64,000 nucleotides of DNA from Prostheceraeus crozeri (GCA_907163375.1 CAJQUW010004775.1:62001-126000); one strand, 5' to 3'. Numbered from the stretch's first letter, positions 44,597 to 58,054 are shown. Notes: generated by a model from the sequence alone, not told the origin. Numbers and translations are program-made.

Positions 44597-46284
44597 ATGC
44601 GGTAGTGTAAACACCGCATCTCTACAGAGAATAATCGGATGTTCATTCTCAAAGGTCACACATAGCCTTGACCACAGAATTAAATATTCCGAAGCGCACG
44701 CAGATGAATCTAATTCTATGGTCTCGACAGAGCTCTGCAGATAAAGTTACAGCAGACCTCTAGAGGCCATAAATCGACTCCACAGAGCCAAAAATTCTAC
44801 TGAGGGAAGTATGACCTTTGTTAGGAGGCGAGTTAAATATAATAATGAGAACTAAGCATAATTATTTTCATCTGAAATTTCGTGACATCAACATTTGGTT
44901 GCCATTTTATGAAAGAAATGCAAGTTTAAAATAGGAAAAACAGTGCCCTACGCTAGGGTATCGATTCTACACATATTCCTTATTTTTAAATTCTACTGTA
45001 GGACCTATATATTTGAAAATAATGATTTTGTGCAGAATCGATTTTTAAATATTTTTCACGTTCTGCCTTCTACAAGATTCTGACATACTTCAATGATGTG
45101 ACGCTAATAAATAAAATAAACAAGAATTGACAGATAAAATTCTGTTGAAAATCCAAAACATATCTTGGTTCAATGCAGTAGTGCACGAACATAATAGCAG
45201 ATGACTCAGTTACACGCAGATTCGAACAATTGGTGCAGAGATTTCTGTGAAAAGATATTGTTATCAACTAATCATTTTATAGAAATCAACCGATGAAGCT
45301 TTTAAAGCTGTTTGAATGATGTGGATAAGAACGACTGGGTATGCGTTGTCAAAGCAGGTGAAATTAGTGTCAATTAATACAAATCTGAGACTTCTTCTTG
45401 TTAGTTTGAATAATTTGATTAAGGTAGGTTGTTGCGGTAACGTCTTTCTTATGAGATGGATAGACATTTTTGCATTAAGTTGTTAAACTTAAAAACGTTT
45501 GACTTGATCACATATTCAAAATTTAAGGATTTGTCTACCACAGGCATTTAAAACACGCATTGATGGGGTTATAAATTTCAAAACCTCTAACTTACATGTA
45601 CTACGTACCTATATACAAGCACATTTCTTGAAGTATGATGGCGTTTTTCGTACTTCGAATGCGTTTTGTTCTGCCTTTCTCGTGTGTTCTACCACTAAAA
45701 TCATTATCTGTCTTCGCTGCAGTCATATAAATTACAGTATAAAGTATTAATTTGTTAATGCAATTATTGCTCCACTGATAAATGCATTGTAACACAATTA
45801 TTAACGTAAGGGTACTTGATGACAAAAAATTAATTCTGTCTATGTTATTTGATATTCATCTATTAAGACTGCTGCTACACTTTGAAAGCAAATTGCAGTG
45901 CAAAATCGTGGTTCTTATGTTCATTGAATTCACGGCAGTTAAGCATCTAACAATAGAAACTTCTGTTGCGCGACCACCGCGTTGAAACAGCTTGCTCCAC
46001 GTCAACTTTGACACGTATAGAAACCTACTCAGTTTTAATAGAATTCATCTCTTCCGACAAAAAAATCAGACAATGCAATATGCTTGTACTATTTGCTGGA
46101 AAGTAGCAGAATATTACACGAAACATTTTCATGCGGTAACAACTGCACTGTTCGCAGGCAACTCTGATCGATAGTTCGGCAGCCACACAAGTTTCTGCAG
46201 GAAACGAAGCCGAAATTGAGACTTTCACACAATGATGTAGCTTACACCCTATGACTATTGCAAATCTACGTGGCTGCCGAGTTC
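44597..46284. other. No gene recognised
   Basis: It contains the short repeat at 44689. Frames of 60-75 codons here show no family features. Confidence 0.5.
44689..44720 (+). repeat. Short dispersed repeat (copy 2)
   Basis: CCGAAGCGCACGCAGATGAA, then TCTAATTCTATG, matches copy 1 at 10556-10587. Confidence 0.5.
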
Positions 46285-46610
46285 TGCTGCATCAAATTTA
46301 CACAACGATGGTGACAAATAAAATTATGTACGCCGTAACCAGTTGGTGGGGATTCGCGAGCACAGATGATAAGAAACGCATCGAGAAATATGTGATATGA
46401 GGAGCACGCTACGGATGCGCCAAGCCTGCGGATATCCAAGAAGTCGCCGCGAAAATGAACAGGAAGTTATTCCGAAAAATAATGCGGAAAGAGTATATTA
46501 CTGCCTGTGGCTGCACACCAAAGGAATCTCAGACCAAGACTGCACCGGCTGCAGAGAAAGACAATTAGTGCGAATAACGGAAGGACATTCATCAATCGAA
46601 TGATCCACAG
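46285..46610 (+). pseudogene. LINE reverse-transcriptase C-terminal fragment
   Basis: The frame reads TNKIMYAVTSWWGFASTDDK, then KRIEKYVI, a stop, GARYGCAKPADIQEVAAKMN and RKLFRKIMRKE. This matches the end of Jockey/CR1-type LINE proteins (K.LYA..AWWGF.S..D..RIE......). The internal stop and lack of an RT core show a dead, truncated copy. The frame 46397-46603 is a shifted reading of the same piece. Confidence 0.75.
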
Positions 46611-47407
46611 TGACTTTTTCTGAGTAACAGTGATCCACAGTAACTGATTTTTCCTTCTCTTTGTCCTTTGTCTTCTTATGTCATTTTTGTAAACGATATG
46701 CGTCTGTTATTTCGCAATAGAGTCATTCATTATCACCTGGTTTCTCTTCTTGTCAGAAAGGCTCAAACAAAGAATAGCGGGTGTAAATCCAACGGGGAAG
46801 CAGTTTGAAGTTTTCGGCAAAAAATGATACTTTCTCAGAAGGAAAAGCACTAAATACTGAGGCATAATTTTTGACATGGAACATATTCAGGTAATAGTCC
46901 ATCATATCCATGCACATTCGCATATGAAGCTAAACACTTTCAGATTTGACAAAATTTAACCACAATCTTGTATTCATCGCCGATCAATGGCACTATAATA
47001 ACATATGTGCAATATAGGAAATTATTTGAAGACATTTTATGTCAAAAATGATGCCTCTAGACATATCGTTGCATATCCGAAAAAGTTCTTTTATTTTTCG
47101 TGTTTTATTATCAAATTTAATCGTGAGGTCATAATAATTTTTCTACTAGTAGATCAATGAAAACATAGAAAATCTGATGCTGCGATGAAAACTTCAATCA
47201 TCTTCTCATTGGTTTTACTTGTTATTCTTTGATCCTGTCTGACAAGAACAGGAAGCAGGTGGGTAAATCCATTTTGTATAACAATAATAGTCAGAAAACG
47301 CGTCCTTCGTCTGTAAAATCCGTATCTGAGCCGATTTTCATAATTTTTTTTCATCTTTATCCTTGGGATCTCATCTTTTTGGTCATAATAAATTCAAATC
47401 AATAGAT
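46611..47407. other. No gene recognised
   Basis: Plain AT-rich sequence. Confidence 0.5.
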
Positions 47408-48223
47408 GATCACACAACATCGATAGAGTAATGACTGGATCAACCTTCAGCTATCATGTCTTGTAACCGAACGCTTGAAATTTCGTATTTTCCTGTTTTA
47501 TCTCTTCCAAAGTTTCTACGTTTCTTCCGAGTTAAACCCCAAACATTTCCATTTACTAATTCCAATTCTTCACTTAAATGATAATCATCATGGGGAGTCC
47601 CTTCACCATTGTTGCAAATGACCAAACAACTTTCATTTCAATCGTGCAACACTGAACATCTTATGTGTGCATGAAGGAATCGATGTGTTCAATCGAATAT
47701 CTTTATGGAAGATATTTTTCATATAAAAATCAATGCCCAGAGAATCATGTGGCTTTTATTAGAAAGCGACATAACTTCCATAACTATGAATTATCTATAA
47801 CAATCGAAATTCAAATTTAAAATTAGAAGGAATTGCAGTCGGGCCTACAGCTGGAAATCTTTGTTCAATTTTGTCACTGAATTATGTCACAACTATCAGA
47901 GAGAAAAAAAGTTAACTAAACGATGCGTAAAATGTATACATAACTTACATTCGCACTGGACCCCTTAAAATATTGTTAATTAAAGAGATAAAGAGTTCGC
48001 GCGATGAAGAGCTCAATGATCGACCATGAATACACTGAATGCAGTATAGTGGTGAAAAGGAAGTGTGATGACAATTTTCTAAGGGAGAATTTGTTTGGCG
48101 TTTAACTTGGAGGAAACATGGAAACTTTGGAAGAGATAAAACAGGAAAATACGAACTTTCTGGCGTTCGGTTACAAGACATGATATCTGATGGTTGATCC
48201 AGTCATCAGGCGTGATCATCTAC
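47408..48223. repeat. Inverted duplication with coding-like arms
   Basis: The left arm (about 47408-47640, read on -) and right arm (about 48020-48223, read on +) are about 85-90% identical over the core. Both arms read NFGRDKTGKYE[IL]S[SG]VRL, then QDMI[AS][ED]G and a stop at the same place. The left arm extends this upstream (LSEELELVNGNVWGLTRKKR); the right arm has lost 18 bases and gained stops there. It may be a foldback transposon that captured coding DNA, or a duplicated 3' exon. The protein is not recognised. Confidence 0.7.
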
Positions 48224-51200
48224 AGCAGAAAGACTTCGCCAGGATGAGTTTAAGTGAGGAATTGGAAGTAGGCCAGCTTTTCCATTCATAGTCCTTTCAA
48301 TCTAGTTTTTTGGATTTCGAGCTCTTTTGCATTGCACTCTCATCCTCAAATGCAATCGCTACAATGTTGATCATGATAATGAAGACGTGCATCAGTTTCA
48401 AAATGAAACATTATTTGTTAATTTCTGATGTATAATTAGAAAGTTATGCTACATTTAAATTTAATAACTTTTTTTATGCCGCACCCTGCATATACAGGTC
48501 AAGTTTGATTATCTGCATGGTTCATTCCATGTGAACAAAGTCGAATTCTGATGGATGCACTGCAGTAATAACACTTCAGAAGTGTCATAAATTGTTGATA
48601 TTTTTTCGGTACAGTTTCCAATTGTGAACAAAGTGAGGGTGTGAAACATTATTGAACTCAGGAAAACTAAGTATGAACAAGCTCACTGCGAATTTTCAGC
48701 GCTAGAGTTGCTGTCAACGTCACCATTGAGTGAACGTCACGTACACTTCTCCAAAGGGAACTACTGCCTCTATTTGATTCCACTCAATCTTCGTGATTGC
48801 TGGGCTACTCATATTTGAATAATATAGTAGTCTGTAAGCATTGTATAATATGTTTCAGGAATTCAATTTCACATGCTAACTCCACGATTGCTTTTCACTA
48901 TTTTTTGCCACCTCTGCCTAATAGATGAGGATATCTTCAATATCGAAAAGTGAATGAATATGCTCTTTCGGATGTAACGGATTGAATCCAATCACTGAGA
49001 ATAGTACTTAGACTTCGTGTTTTTTAAAGTCAATAAACTTGTTGAATAATCGAAAAAAAGACACCTCTAATTGAAGAAGCCAAAGACAGTGGAAGATTAT
49101 GAAGACTAAAATTTGGAAACTAAAGAATCGTAAAGATATCTATGATCAGTACAAAGATATCATACCTCATCAGCATGCAAAACTATCATGACTTAATGAC
49201 TCCCACCTATGTTCCCTTCCTCATTAAGGGCAAGGGAGTTGTTTCTGAAAACATGCAGTTTTCTGTCTTTGAAAAATATACCGCATGGAAGAAACCGTTG
49301 TTTCGTTCATGAAATTCATGAAGATGTTGTTTCAGATTAATTAAAAATCAATATCTTCCCTAACCGAATAGGCCTACTTGACGGCAACTAGGATGGATTC
49401 GATGAAAGCTGAATGCCGTGAGTCAAATATCGGTCATTATCTAGCCTGCCAGAATTTGGTGGCAATTTTCAAGCGGGAAATCTCAAATTTTATGATGATA
49501 AGTGGTTTAAAAAGTGTCTAGATAGTTTTTTCAAGAATGTGATTGGAACAGTATGTCTGGTCAATGTACGTGTATAAGATAGCGTGGATTTCAATGAAGT
49601 AGCCTGGAAATGGCCCAGGAATTCGAAGCTTGAAATCTGACTGCCACTCTGTTTTTTGAAATAATTCTTGCATTTTTATGTATTTACTTACTTAAAATTA
49701 AAATTATTATTATTATAATTAATTACCAAAATTAAACATGACACGTTAAAAAGAAATCGAAGAATCCAGGAAACGGAAGATACCAAAGTTAAACAACTGT
49801 ACCCTAGTGGACTCGATCGTCGTAAAAGCGGGAGAGATTGCTTTTCTGCTTTTCGAGTGAACATGAACCTCCCATTCCGACAAACCTTGAGATCTACCCT
49901 AGTGGAGAATCGTGTAAATAGTTAGGTAACTTGTGGGTCAAGAGCGAATGGATATAGCATGGAGTAACTTACCAGTGTACAGAGCAGGAAACGAAATACA
50001 TTTAATGGCTAGCCGAACAAACTTATATATTCTCTAGATTTCCAGTCTGCTAATGCATCAAAATATTCTAAATTTTATGTCGATTTTGTGGCAATATTTA
50101 CATCCTTTGTTTTATCAAAAATTGTCAAATTAAAATTCGTATTTTTGGGCTTACTGTGGGGACGGGAGGTTTTAGACTTTCATGTGAAGTGAAGCGTGTA
50201 CACGTACGTGAGCACCTAATGCACAGGTATATACATAGCAACATTGTTGCATAACATCATAGCTTTATGGTAAGCTTTCTAAATCAATTTTCTCATATGT
50301 TAAGGAAAGCAGTATTCTCCGACTAAATTATTTCTTCAAACATATTAAGGTTCGAAAACCTATCGTTGATCAAAAGGGCTTCTGTTCCTATAATTAGGTC
50401 CAACACGGCCTAGCCATTGAAATCCGACACGTATTATAATGCAGGAGTAGAACGGACAGAGACATTGAAAACAATAGAACGTCGTGGACATGCATTGTCA
50501 TGAGAACAGCACCTAAACGATAACGGCCTACAATGGTTGACAAGGAAGATACCGGCAGCTTATCAGCAGTCAGCACACTTCGTAAAAATTCACAGCCATT
50601 ATCTTCTCTTTTTATACATATAGACATTTTGATAAAAAACTTACAATAAATCACCTTGCAGTAAGAAGTTTTTTGCCCACTTCGCAAGTTCCTACATGTA
50701 CCATCGTTTTGAATCAGTTTGCACATCTAGTCAAGTGACACCCTTAATCTAATTCTGTGGGCAACAAAAATAGCACTCGTTCAACTTGCAGTTCATTAAC
50801 TTCAAAAATACAGCTCGTGCATTGCTGATAGTATATAGCTTCCAATTCCTATTCATACTGACTTTCTTTCCAGATGCACGCACTTGCGGTTGTTGCGGTA
50901 ACTCAAGTTGGTGTAGCAATGCGACAACTGCTCATTATGAAGATCAGGGACATGCAGGAGTTCACATTTTTATCGCATTCTCTTCCGCTTCTGCTTCTGG
51001 TGAGCGAAGAAGCCCGTGAAAGTCGTAAGTGACAGTCCGTAGGTCATTATATTAATACACACAGACAATTTGCAAATTTAACTGAATTGTGCAAGCTTCA
51101 ACATAAAATGTGTTGTGTTAATCAAGAAAATTAAATATTGAATCAAATTAGCACGGTTAGTGGTTAAGGAAAATCCAATTATTGATGCACTGGCAAGTTT

Positions 51201-52341
51201 CACTTCCGTCAGCGTCAATCAATCCTATTTTATCTTGGGGGATGGGGCAGGGAATGTCTCCTTGAGCGCTCCCTACACATTTTTGATATTCCTCACGTGG
51301 GAACAGGGGCTAGGGAGGGCTCACCCCCTACAAAAATTTCACTCATTCGTGACAACTCCGAAACCTTCAACCAAACCCAGAAATATAATAATATGATATA
51401 ATTCCGATATAAATGTAGGCTATATCAAAAAATGCAAAACAAATACATGTATTTCCAAAGCATTTCAGAGCAATTTCTTTTTAATTGACATCCAAGCTTA
51501 TTGACGTGACTATGTGTGTAAATGAAACAGTGCTCAGTACGGTGAGTTCAGAGAGCGAAGACCCACCCTCTGAAACAAAGCCCTACACATTTAGATTGCT
51601 TAATCTTCTCAGTTTGCTGGAGGTTCGATGAACGGGAATTTTTCATGAGGGCTGCGAGAACTTCTTGAGTGGGCGGGTAATCTCAGTGACTGTTACATGT
51701 AAAAGGCAAAAGCAGACTCTCGTCACTTGCGCTAATCTTAGTCATGATCATCTTCAGAATATCCAAATTGTCACGATTCCATCAAATTTAGGAATCTACA
51801 TCAGATTGTGATTTCTGTCAGTATGACAACCCGACTAAAAGATCTTAAGAACACTTCCGCGACAGGTTCGCCAGACGGGGTGGTCAGAGATCCTCTGGAG
51901 AAGTAATTGAAGAATTCATATGGTAAATTATAAAATAAAACAAAAATACAACCATTTAGAAATGACGACTGCTGCAGTCCTTGAAGCCTTGTTCGTCATT
52001 ACAATACGCGGAGGGGTTGCGGGTTCTCCTTTCAAGTTGTATCTCCGAGGATGGATTTCAGCGATGGAGTTGAGAGCACAATAACCACTTTGAAGATCAT
52101 TTTTTAGAATCGATTGTCAAAGGAATCGCTGTCAAAGAAAAGAAATTAGGACATGATAAGACCAGCGATGCGGATGACTGGATCGGGGCTGCTCTTGTAT
52201 CTATCAAGCATAGCTGCGTCGCATAAATTGTGAGGCTTGAGTGAATTATCCGTTTCATTAAGTTCATAAACTTGTAAATTACCAGTTGATTGGAAAATGT
52301 AACTTATTATTGCTGAACGCCGAAGGGTAAGGAGGACTTCA
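48224..52341. other. 4-kb stretch with no recognised gene or element
   Basis: The longest frame (50394-50726, -) has no family signature. Short TTATTATTATTATAATTAATT-like simple sequence is at about 49697. A GC-richer patch at 51230-51330 is unexplained. Confidence 0.5.
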
Positions 52342-52590
52342 GTGCGTATAAGTATTTTGTTTAAGCACATGATTATCACTGGTACGCACGGAACAAAAGA
52401 GGCGGCGTATGAGGTGGCGATGCAAATCTACCTGCAAGTTTCGAAAAATCGGCAACTTTTGAGAGCTAGTGATTTTCCAACTTTTGGTAATTTAATAAAG
52501 CAGAAATATTTCAGTATTTCACAGGAATATCATGCACATTTGATAGAGATCAGCGATCAGTGGTCTCAGCATTTAAAATCACTGCGATAA
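52342..52590 (+). CDS. Unrecognised 82-codon open frame
   Basis: The frame has an even, protein-like composition (YEVAMQIYLQVSKNRQLLRA) and a helical, charged character. No family is recognised, and no splice sites or start context support it. A shorter - strand frame overlaps its start. It could be a decayed transposon piece or chance. Confidence 0.12.
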   Translation: MRISILFKHMIITGTHGTKEAAYEVAMQIYLQVSKNRQLLRASDFPTFGNLIKQKYFSISQEYHAHLIEISDQWSQHLKSLR

Positions 52591-52863
52591 TGGTGCAGTG
52601 GAGAGAAATGAAGGAGAAAGGCAATTCGATAGACCTTCCATGAATTATGTAATTTATAATTTTATATTTAGCTTCATTAACTTCAGTCCCACTCAAACAA
52701 TCTAATTTCATTCAGATGCTTTACAAAAAAATCGACTGAGTGTATGATTTATATGTTTACTAATTCTTTAGCAATTTTGAAAGTGAAAACAGCCAATTTC
52801 GATATTCACAAGATCGCTTTATTGGTCGTTCAGCCTATACCAGCTTTTTTTGAAAAAATGAAG

Positions 52864-53048
52864 CCTTTACGTCACTACTCCCCATACTTGGGGCTTGGAC
52901 GGTGCTGACATAGTCAGACTTATGGAGCGTTGTAGTACTTTTGGTCAGGATGCCCTTCCTGCCGACTTCCAATGACACCTTCGGCGCTCGACCTATGGAA
53001 CAAAAGATCGCTAGGCCAAGCACTTAACCACTGTGCCACGGAGACCAC
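52864..53048 (-). mobile_element. tRNA-derived SINE, copy 2
   Basis: The order of parts matches copy 1: tRNA-like head with TGGCACAGTGGTTAAGTG, B-box-like AGGTCGAGCGCC, body with CAGGAAGGGCATCC, and an end near GTAGTGACGTAAAGG. It has the same orientation as copy 1. As I recall, the GGAAGGGCATCC block occurs in several animal SINE tails shared with LINEs. Confidence 0.85.
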
Positions 53049-53637
53049 TGTGACGGGAACCAGCAATTGGCGGAAATCAGTAAAAAGCTCAGCTCGTAAT
53101 AAGTATGGTCATGATTGTAGAAGACTGCATGAATGTTCAAAATTACGCTCGCATAAGTCGTTGTGAATAATATTTTAGGTCCATTTCACTCAATATAACT
53201 TGAGTTGATTTTTGCTAGATTTTGGCTGATCTGTAATAGTTCGTGCGGGCTTGTTCAAATTAATTTCACTTTCCCATGAACGAACTGCGTTGCTAGTGAA
53301 AGAAATATCACTCTGATGCAACCACAGAAATAATGAATGACAACATTACCAGCTCACTGTAAAACACCTGCCAATTTCAGGCAAGTTAAATGATGTTTTA
53401 TGATCATGAACCTATTGACTTAATTATACAAAGTTAATTCTGGCGACATATGATACAATTAATGCTTGTGCTGACCATATGCACAGTGTGATTGTTATCA
53501 AAACTTACATATGTGATTGAAGATTACACACTGAAGTGAACCTGTTTAATAAATGTCATTTTTTATTGTTTGACGTATAGGACCCATATCAATTTGCATT
53601 TTCTCACTTTTACATCAACTTGTTTTAGAGTTACACA

Positions 53638-54155
53638 TAGGTGACATGCCACGCGGGATTCACGCGTAATTACGGAACACCCCAAACATCCGTGGTTAAG
53701 GACATTCTATTCTTCTACCCGCGTACATACGCGCTGCACTAAGAGTCAGAAATCACTTGATCTGATGCTGTTAAAACATGGGAAATGTTTATGAATACGC
53801 GCGGGCGAGCGTTTATAGTTTGCGCGTCGTCTACGGTTGTCTGTGCTGCCGCTTGAACCCACAGAACAAGGTTGTTGTTCCAACAAGGTCCTTGTTCTGT
53901 GCTTGAACCACGGATGAACCGCTAAGCATGTTCTGTCTTCCCTGAGCATGAAATTGAGGTCCTATCACATTGTTTAGCCTCTGATACATGCAGACACATG
54001 AGACGCAAAGTCTATATAACAGGACTGTCAACTATACTAGCTTATATAACTTATATTGCGGCAATATCCTGCATAGCCACGGATGTCTGGGGTCATGTGT
54101 AATTACGCGTGGTTCACGCGTGAATTACGCGTGATTGAGCGTGGCATGTCACCTA
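53638..54155. mobile_element. MITE with TAGGTGACATGCCACGC termini
   Basis: The left end TAGGTGACATGCCACGCGGG and the right end GCGTGGCATGTCACCTA are inverted repeats. Next to both ends are repeated CACGCGT / ACGCGTAATTACG words and a CATCCGTGG block. It is 518 bp and non-coding. An internal hairpin (GAACAAGG / CCTTGTTC) lies at about 53868-53905. TA is probably the target. Confidence 0.82.
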
Positions 54156-54599
54156 GTGCGTCAATAATAATTTTATTGTAGTTCATCAGAAGCTCTTGAT
54201 TATGGTCTACTTGTCGGTTATATAGAACATGTGATAGAAGCCAACTGTCGCAAAAATGCACGTAGAATGAATTGACGTCTTATTCCAACCTTCGATGAGT
54301 GTTATATTCAAGTAATATATTGATAAACAAAGCGTGCTAATACACTGATAAACACTAAACAGGTTTAGAAAAGGGTTAGAAAAACAGTCTAAGAAAATTT
54401 GCAAAACGGAAGAATTGTGAGAAAAGTAATCACTGCTTTTTCTAGCAATATTAACCGAACTTATAAAGAAAGATTGAGACAATATTTTGATAAAGGGAAA
54501 TGAAATGAATTTATCTTTCGACGCACAGACAATTTGTTTTTATTTCGCAATATATATTTTGGCGAACCGCTCTTCTCAATCAGATTTTTAATTTGACAA

Positions 54600-54760
54600 A
54601 TTAAAAGTAATTAAGGAATTTAATCTAATTAAAAATAATAATAAAGTAAATTTATTTATTTATTTATGTAAATTTTATTTTGATTATTTTTGACCATTTT
54701 ATTTTGATTATTTATTTTATTATTTTTATTGTATTATTTATCTATTTTCATTTATGCTCT
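54600..54760. repeat. AT-rich TTTA/TTATT simple repeats
   Basis: Runs of TTTATTTATTTATTTATG and repeated TTTTATTTTGATTATTT occur here. It is low-complexity DNA only. Confidence 0.8.
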
Positions 54761-54804
54761 TTATTAAGCACTTGACAACGATGAAGCAAACTTAGGATTT
54801 ACGG

Positions 54805-55315
54805 CAAAGGTTCCCAACCTGGGGTACGCGAAGGAATTTTGAGGGGTACGCAGAATATGAGAAATTAATATGCTTTCAATTTTACTTTCATTACTTTCCT
54901 GTTCATGGGTCAGTTGAACTGCTAAACTTTGTGCGCATTCCGCATTGGATTGTCATCATCTGGCCTTGAAGCAACCGTTGCTAATTAGCGACCACCAACT
55001 CGACCCCAACCACATTCTTGTGTGAATCCGCATTCTCCACCATAGTAATGATTAAAAGGAAACAAAGAGCTTGTTTGATGTTGAAGCATGCCTTTCGCTG
55101 AGCTTGTGTTATTACAGAAGCGCGCATCAGTTACGCCGAGTTTTAATTTTTGTGTTATTCAATTACGAATTTCGTATGTTTCTACGCGTGATTAAGTATT
55201 TTATTATAATTGAATTCTTGCTATTTTTTGTGTTAAGTGAGGGTACGCTGAATAATGAAAATTCCTGTGATTTTCTACTTTAGGGTACGCAGCATGAAAT
55301 GGTTGGGAACCTCTG
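54805..55315. mobile_element. Non-autonomous hAT element with target duplication
   Basis: The left end CAAAGGTTCCCAACCTGGGG, then TACGC, and the right end GCGTACC...GGTTGGGAACCTCTG are inverted. The flanks ATTTACGG (54797-54804) and ATTTACAG (55316-55323) are an 8-bp duplication with one change. It is 511 bp. The frame 55071-55283 inside is not a transposase. Confidence 0.87.
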
Positions 55316-55323
55316 ATTTACAG

Positions 55324-56283
55324 GAAGCCACAATAGAAGAAGGTATAAATAGGCCCTATATAACAAAATTGAGCATAATGCAAAAAAAATAGTCAGTAAA
55401 ATGGATTTCAGAGTCTCTGATGCCGCCGTTGGAGTGAGCATGCGTCAATAGTGTTGTTCACGAAATTTGGGAAAGATTGAATCACAAGAACATCAAAATC
55501 AGAGAAGGGATGCTGCAAGAGCCATTTCATGGGTTTCAAAGCTCAAATTTGCTGAGGTAAAATGTTAAATGCCATGCCATAAGGTTTACGGGTCAGTCAG
55601 TGACACATCAGACTTCAATGCAGCATTGTGACATGCAATGAAATATCTGTTCACTGTAGGTGGCATTTTTGTTAAAATCCTGTACCGAAGACAATTACAT
55701 GAGCATTCTATACTAATCTCTCATTTCCGCAATGTCGGTGATATAAAACAAGTTAATCGACGCTAACTGAGAAATTCATACCGTTCAGGAACTTATGGTT
55801 ATTCTCCAGCTGGAAATCACATCCTGCTTCCAGAATCATGGAATTTCAAAATTTTTGCAGCTTTTGGTGCATAAATCTTTGTAAACAGAAAACAAGTAGC
55901 GGAAACGTGTAAGTTCTACAAGAAATATAGTTTTTGTTGATATCCTTACCGGAGAATCCTGCAAAATCTCACTGATTCTGTTCCAGATTGCGATTAGCTG
56001 ATGGCCTACCAAGTACTTCACTGACTTGGTCATCATTATTATCAATCTAAAATGAAGATCGAACTTAAAGATCGATTACATTAAACTGTGTAAGAGTTAA
56101 ATTACCTATACTAAATTAGAAAAATAATGGAAGCTTATGCTGCTTACAAATTGCCTTGTCAGTAGTATCCTTGTCTTTTCTTTTTAGCTTTCAAAATTGC
56201 GTGCTTTGATTTGAATTTGTCTTAAAATGTCGAAATCATTTATTTGCACATTAAGTGTAGCTAATTTGCTTAGATGTAAGCCA
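55324..56283. other. No gene recognised
   Basis: AT-rich sequence between two TIR elements. Confidence 0.5.
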
Positions 56284-57113
56284 TAGAGTAGATATATTAG
56301 GTAGAGTGGTAACTCCGCATTTATCAAATCCCCAATGTATATACACTTTCGATTTTATTAAATGAACTCAAGAGAGCTACAGTCGGAATTGTCACCAAAT
56401 GTGAGATATGCAAATCTTTGCAGTTTTGCAGAAATTGCCGCGGAATTGAGTGATCATGATTGTAATACAGAAGGAATTATGGTATTTCGCAGATTCTCGT
56501 GACAGCCTTGGAGATTTAATGTTTGCTAAATTAGCAATGCGATGGTTCCTATTACTTTCTTGCCCAACCTCATGAGTATTTTCTTGAGCGTAATCATATC
56601 ACAGGCAACCTGCCACTTGCACATCAAAATCACATAATCAAAGACAATTACTTCATTCAACTTTGAAAGATGTAAATGGGTCCACATCACTATTCAGATT
56701 CAAGAAATGAAAGATGAATTTAGAGAAACATAAAATCATGCCGCTGAAAATTGAATTAAAAACGAAATTTCAGCCAAGAAAGCACGAATAATATCGTGAC
56801 TTTTTCATGAAGACTTTCATCATAATATAATTCATGAAATTCCCTTGATAATCAGTTTGATTTCCGCTTAGTTAGGATGCTTTTTATAAAATATTCATTC
56901 CTTTTGATATCCAACTTGTTTCATACTACTTATGAAGGGGCGCCATCTCGGTAGTATAAAAATTGGCAAAATTTTGACTTTTTCCAAAAGTGCTCAAATA
57001 ATTTTTTTGGACGACGGGAACGTTATCTCTGAACTGAATCTGTTCATATAAAAATTTTCACTGCATACAGATATTTTTTTGAGTTGATACTCTACCTACA
57101 TATCCCTACTCTA
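56284..57113. mobile_element. TIR element with TAGAGTAG termini
   Basis: The left end TAGAGTAGATATATTAGGTA, then GAGTGGTAACTC, and the right end (inverse TAGAGTAGGGATATGTAGGT, then AGAGTATCAACTC) are inverted repeats of about 35 bp. The flanking bases also match (GCCA/TGTAAGCC). It is 830 bp with no recognisable protein and probably targets TA. Confidence 0.75.
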
Positions 57114-58054
57114 TGATGTAAGCCTAGATCTACATGTATTTATATTTCATCTATTGAATAACTCTGTTCTATTCGAGATCCTATCTTTGTGTACAAATCT
57201 AGGTTCTTGTAAAGTTCTCTAGTGTATGGAAACTAAAGAACTAGGTAGTTTCTCTAGTGCTGATCCTACAGATCTTTTGCAGGCTAGAAATTCGGGATGG
57301 ATAGGTGGAATGTATTCGCTTTCAAAAAATGAAAATCAATTTAAAATATAAGAATTCATTGGATGAGCTAATCAGGGTTTTGGTACAAAATCAGTAAGTA
57401 ATTTCTGTAAAACTTTAAAAAATGATTCCCCTTTACCTAGTTTATAAATAGATAAAGCCACCAAATTCATTTTGATAAAATCAAACTGATTTCTAACATA
57501 AGGCATTTCGTCCACTCTTATTCAAGTGCAAACATTGGACTGAATATAAAATACAAAATCTGAAGTCATTTGCTTCTACAGTAATAAATCTATGAACAAA
57601 ATTGAGATCATGTAAGCCTATCATCTGTCAGACTTAAGAGATATGAACAAATAACAATTATTGAGTAAATAACCTAGATTTTAAAAGAAGCAAAACTAAG
57701 TTATTTTTGGTAAATTAGCATTTTTCAATTGTAATGAAAGTAAAGTACTTCTTCGGAAATAAAGACATTACTCTTGGCGAATTCCTATGAGTGGTAAAAT
57801 GAAAACCGGACAATTAGTTGAGAAGTAAAAGATGTGAACCTTTTGTCGTTCTTGCGGGATACATTCGGCAACGAAGCGATTGTCTTGATATTGTTTTTCA
57901 ATTCCATGTGAATGATCATTTTCAATAGGACAAAATTATACCAGCGATACTGTGAATTATAATCTACAGTACACCAATTTTGCTATCTCTTACTTAACAT
58001 TGAAGGAACAAATTGTATGATTTTCATATTTAACTTTTTCGATCGCTAAAGTGT
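57114..58054. other. No gene recognised
   Basis: AT-rich sequence between the TAGAGTAG element and the degraded foldback copy. Confidence 0.5.
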
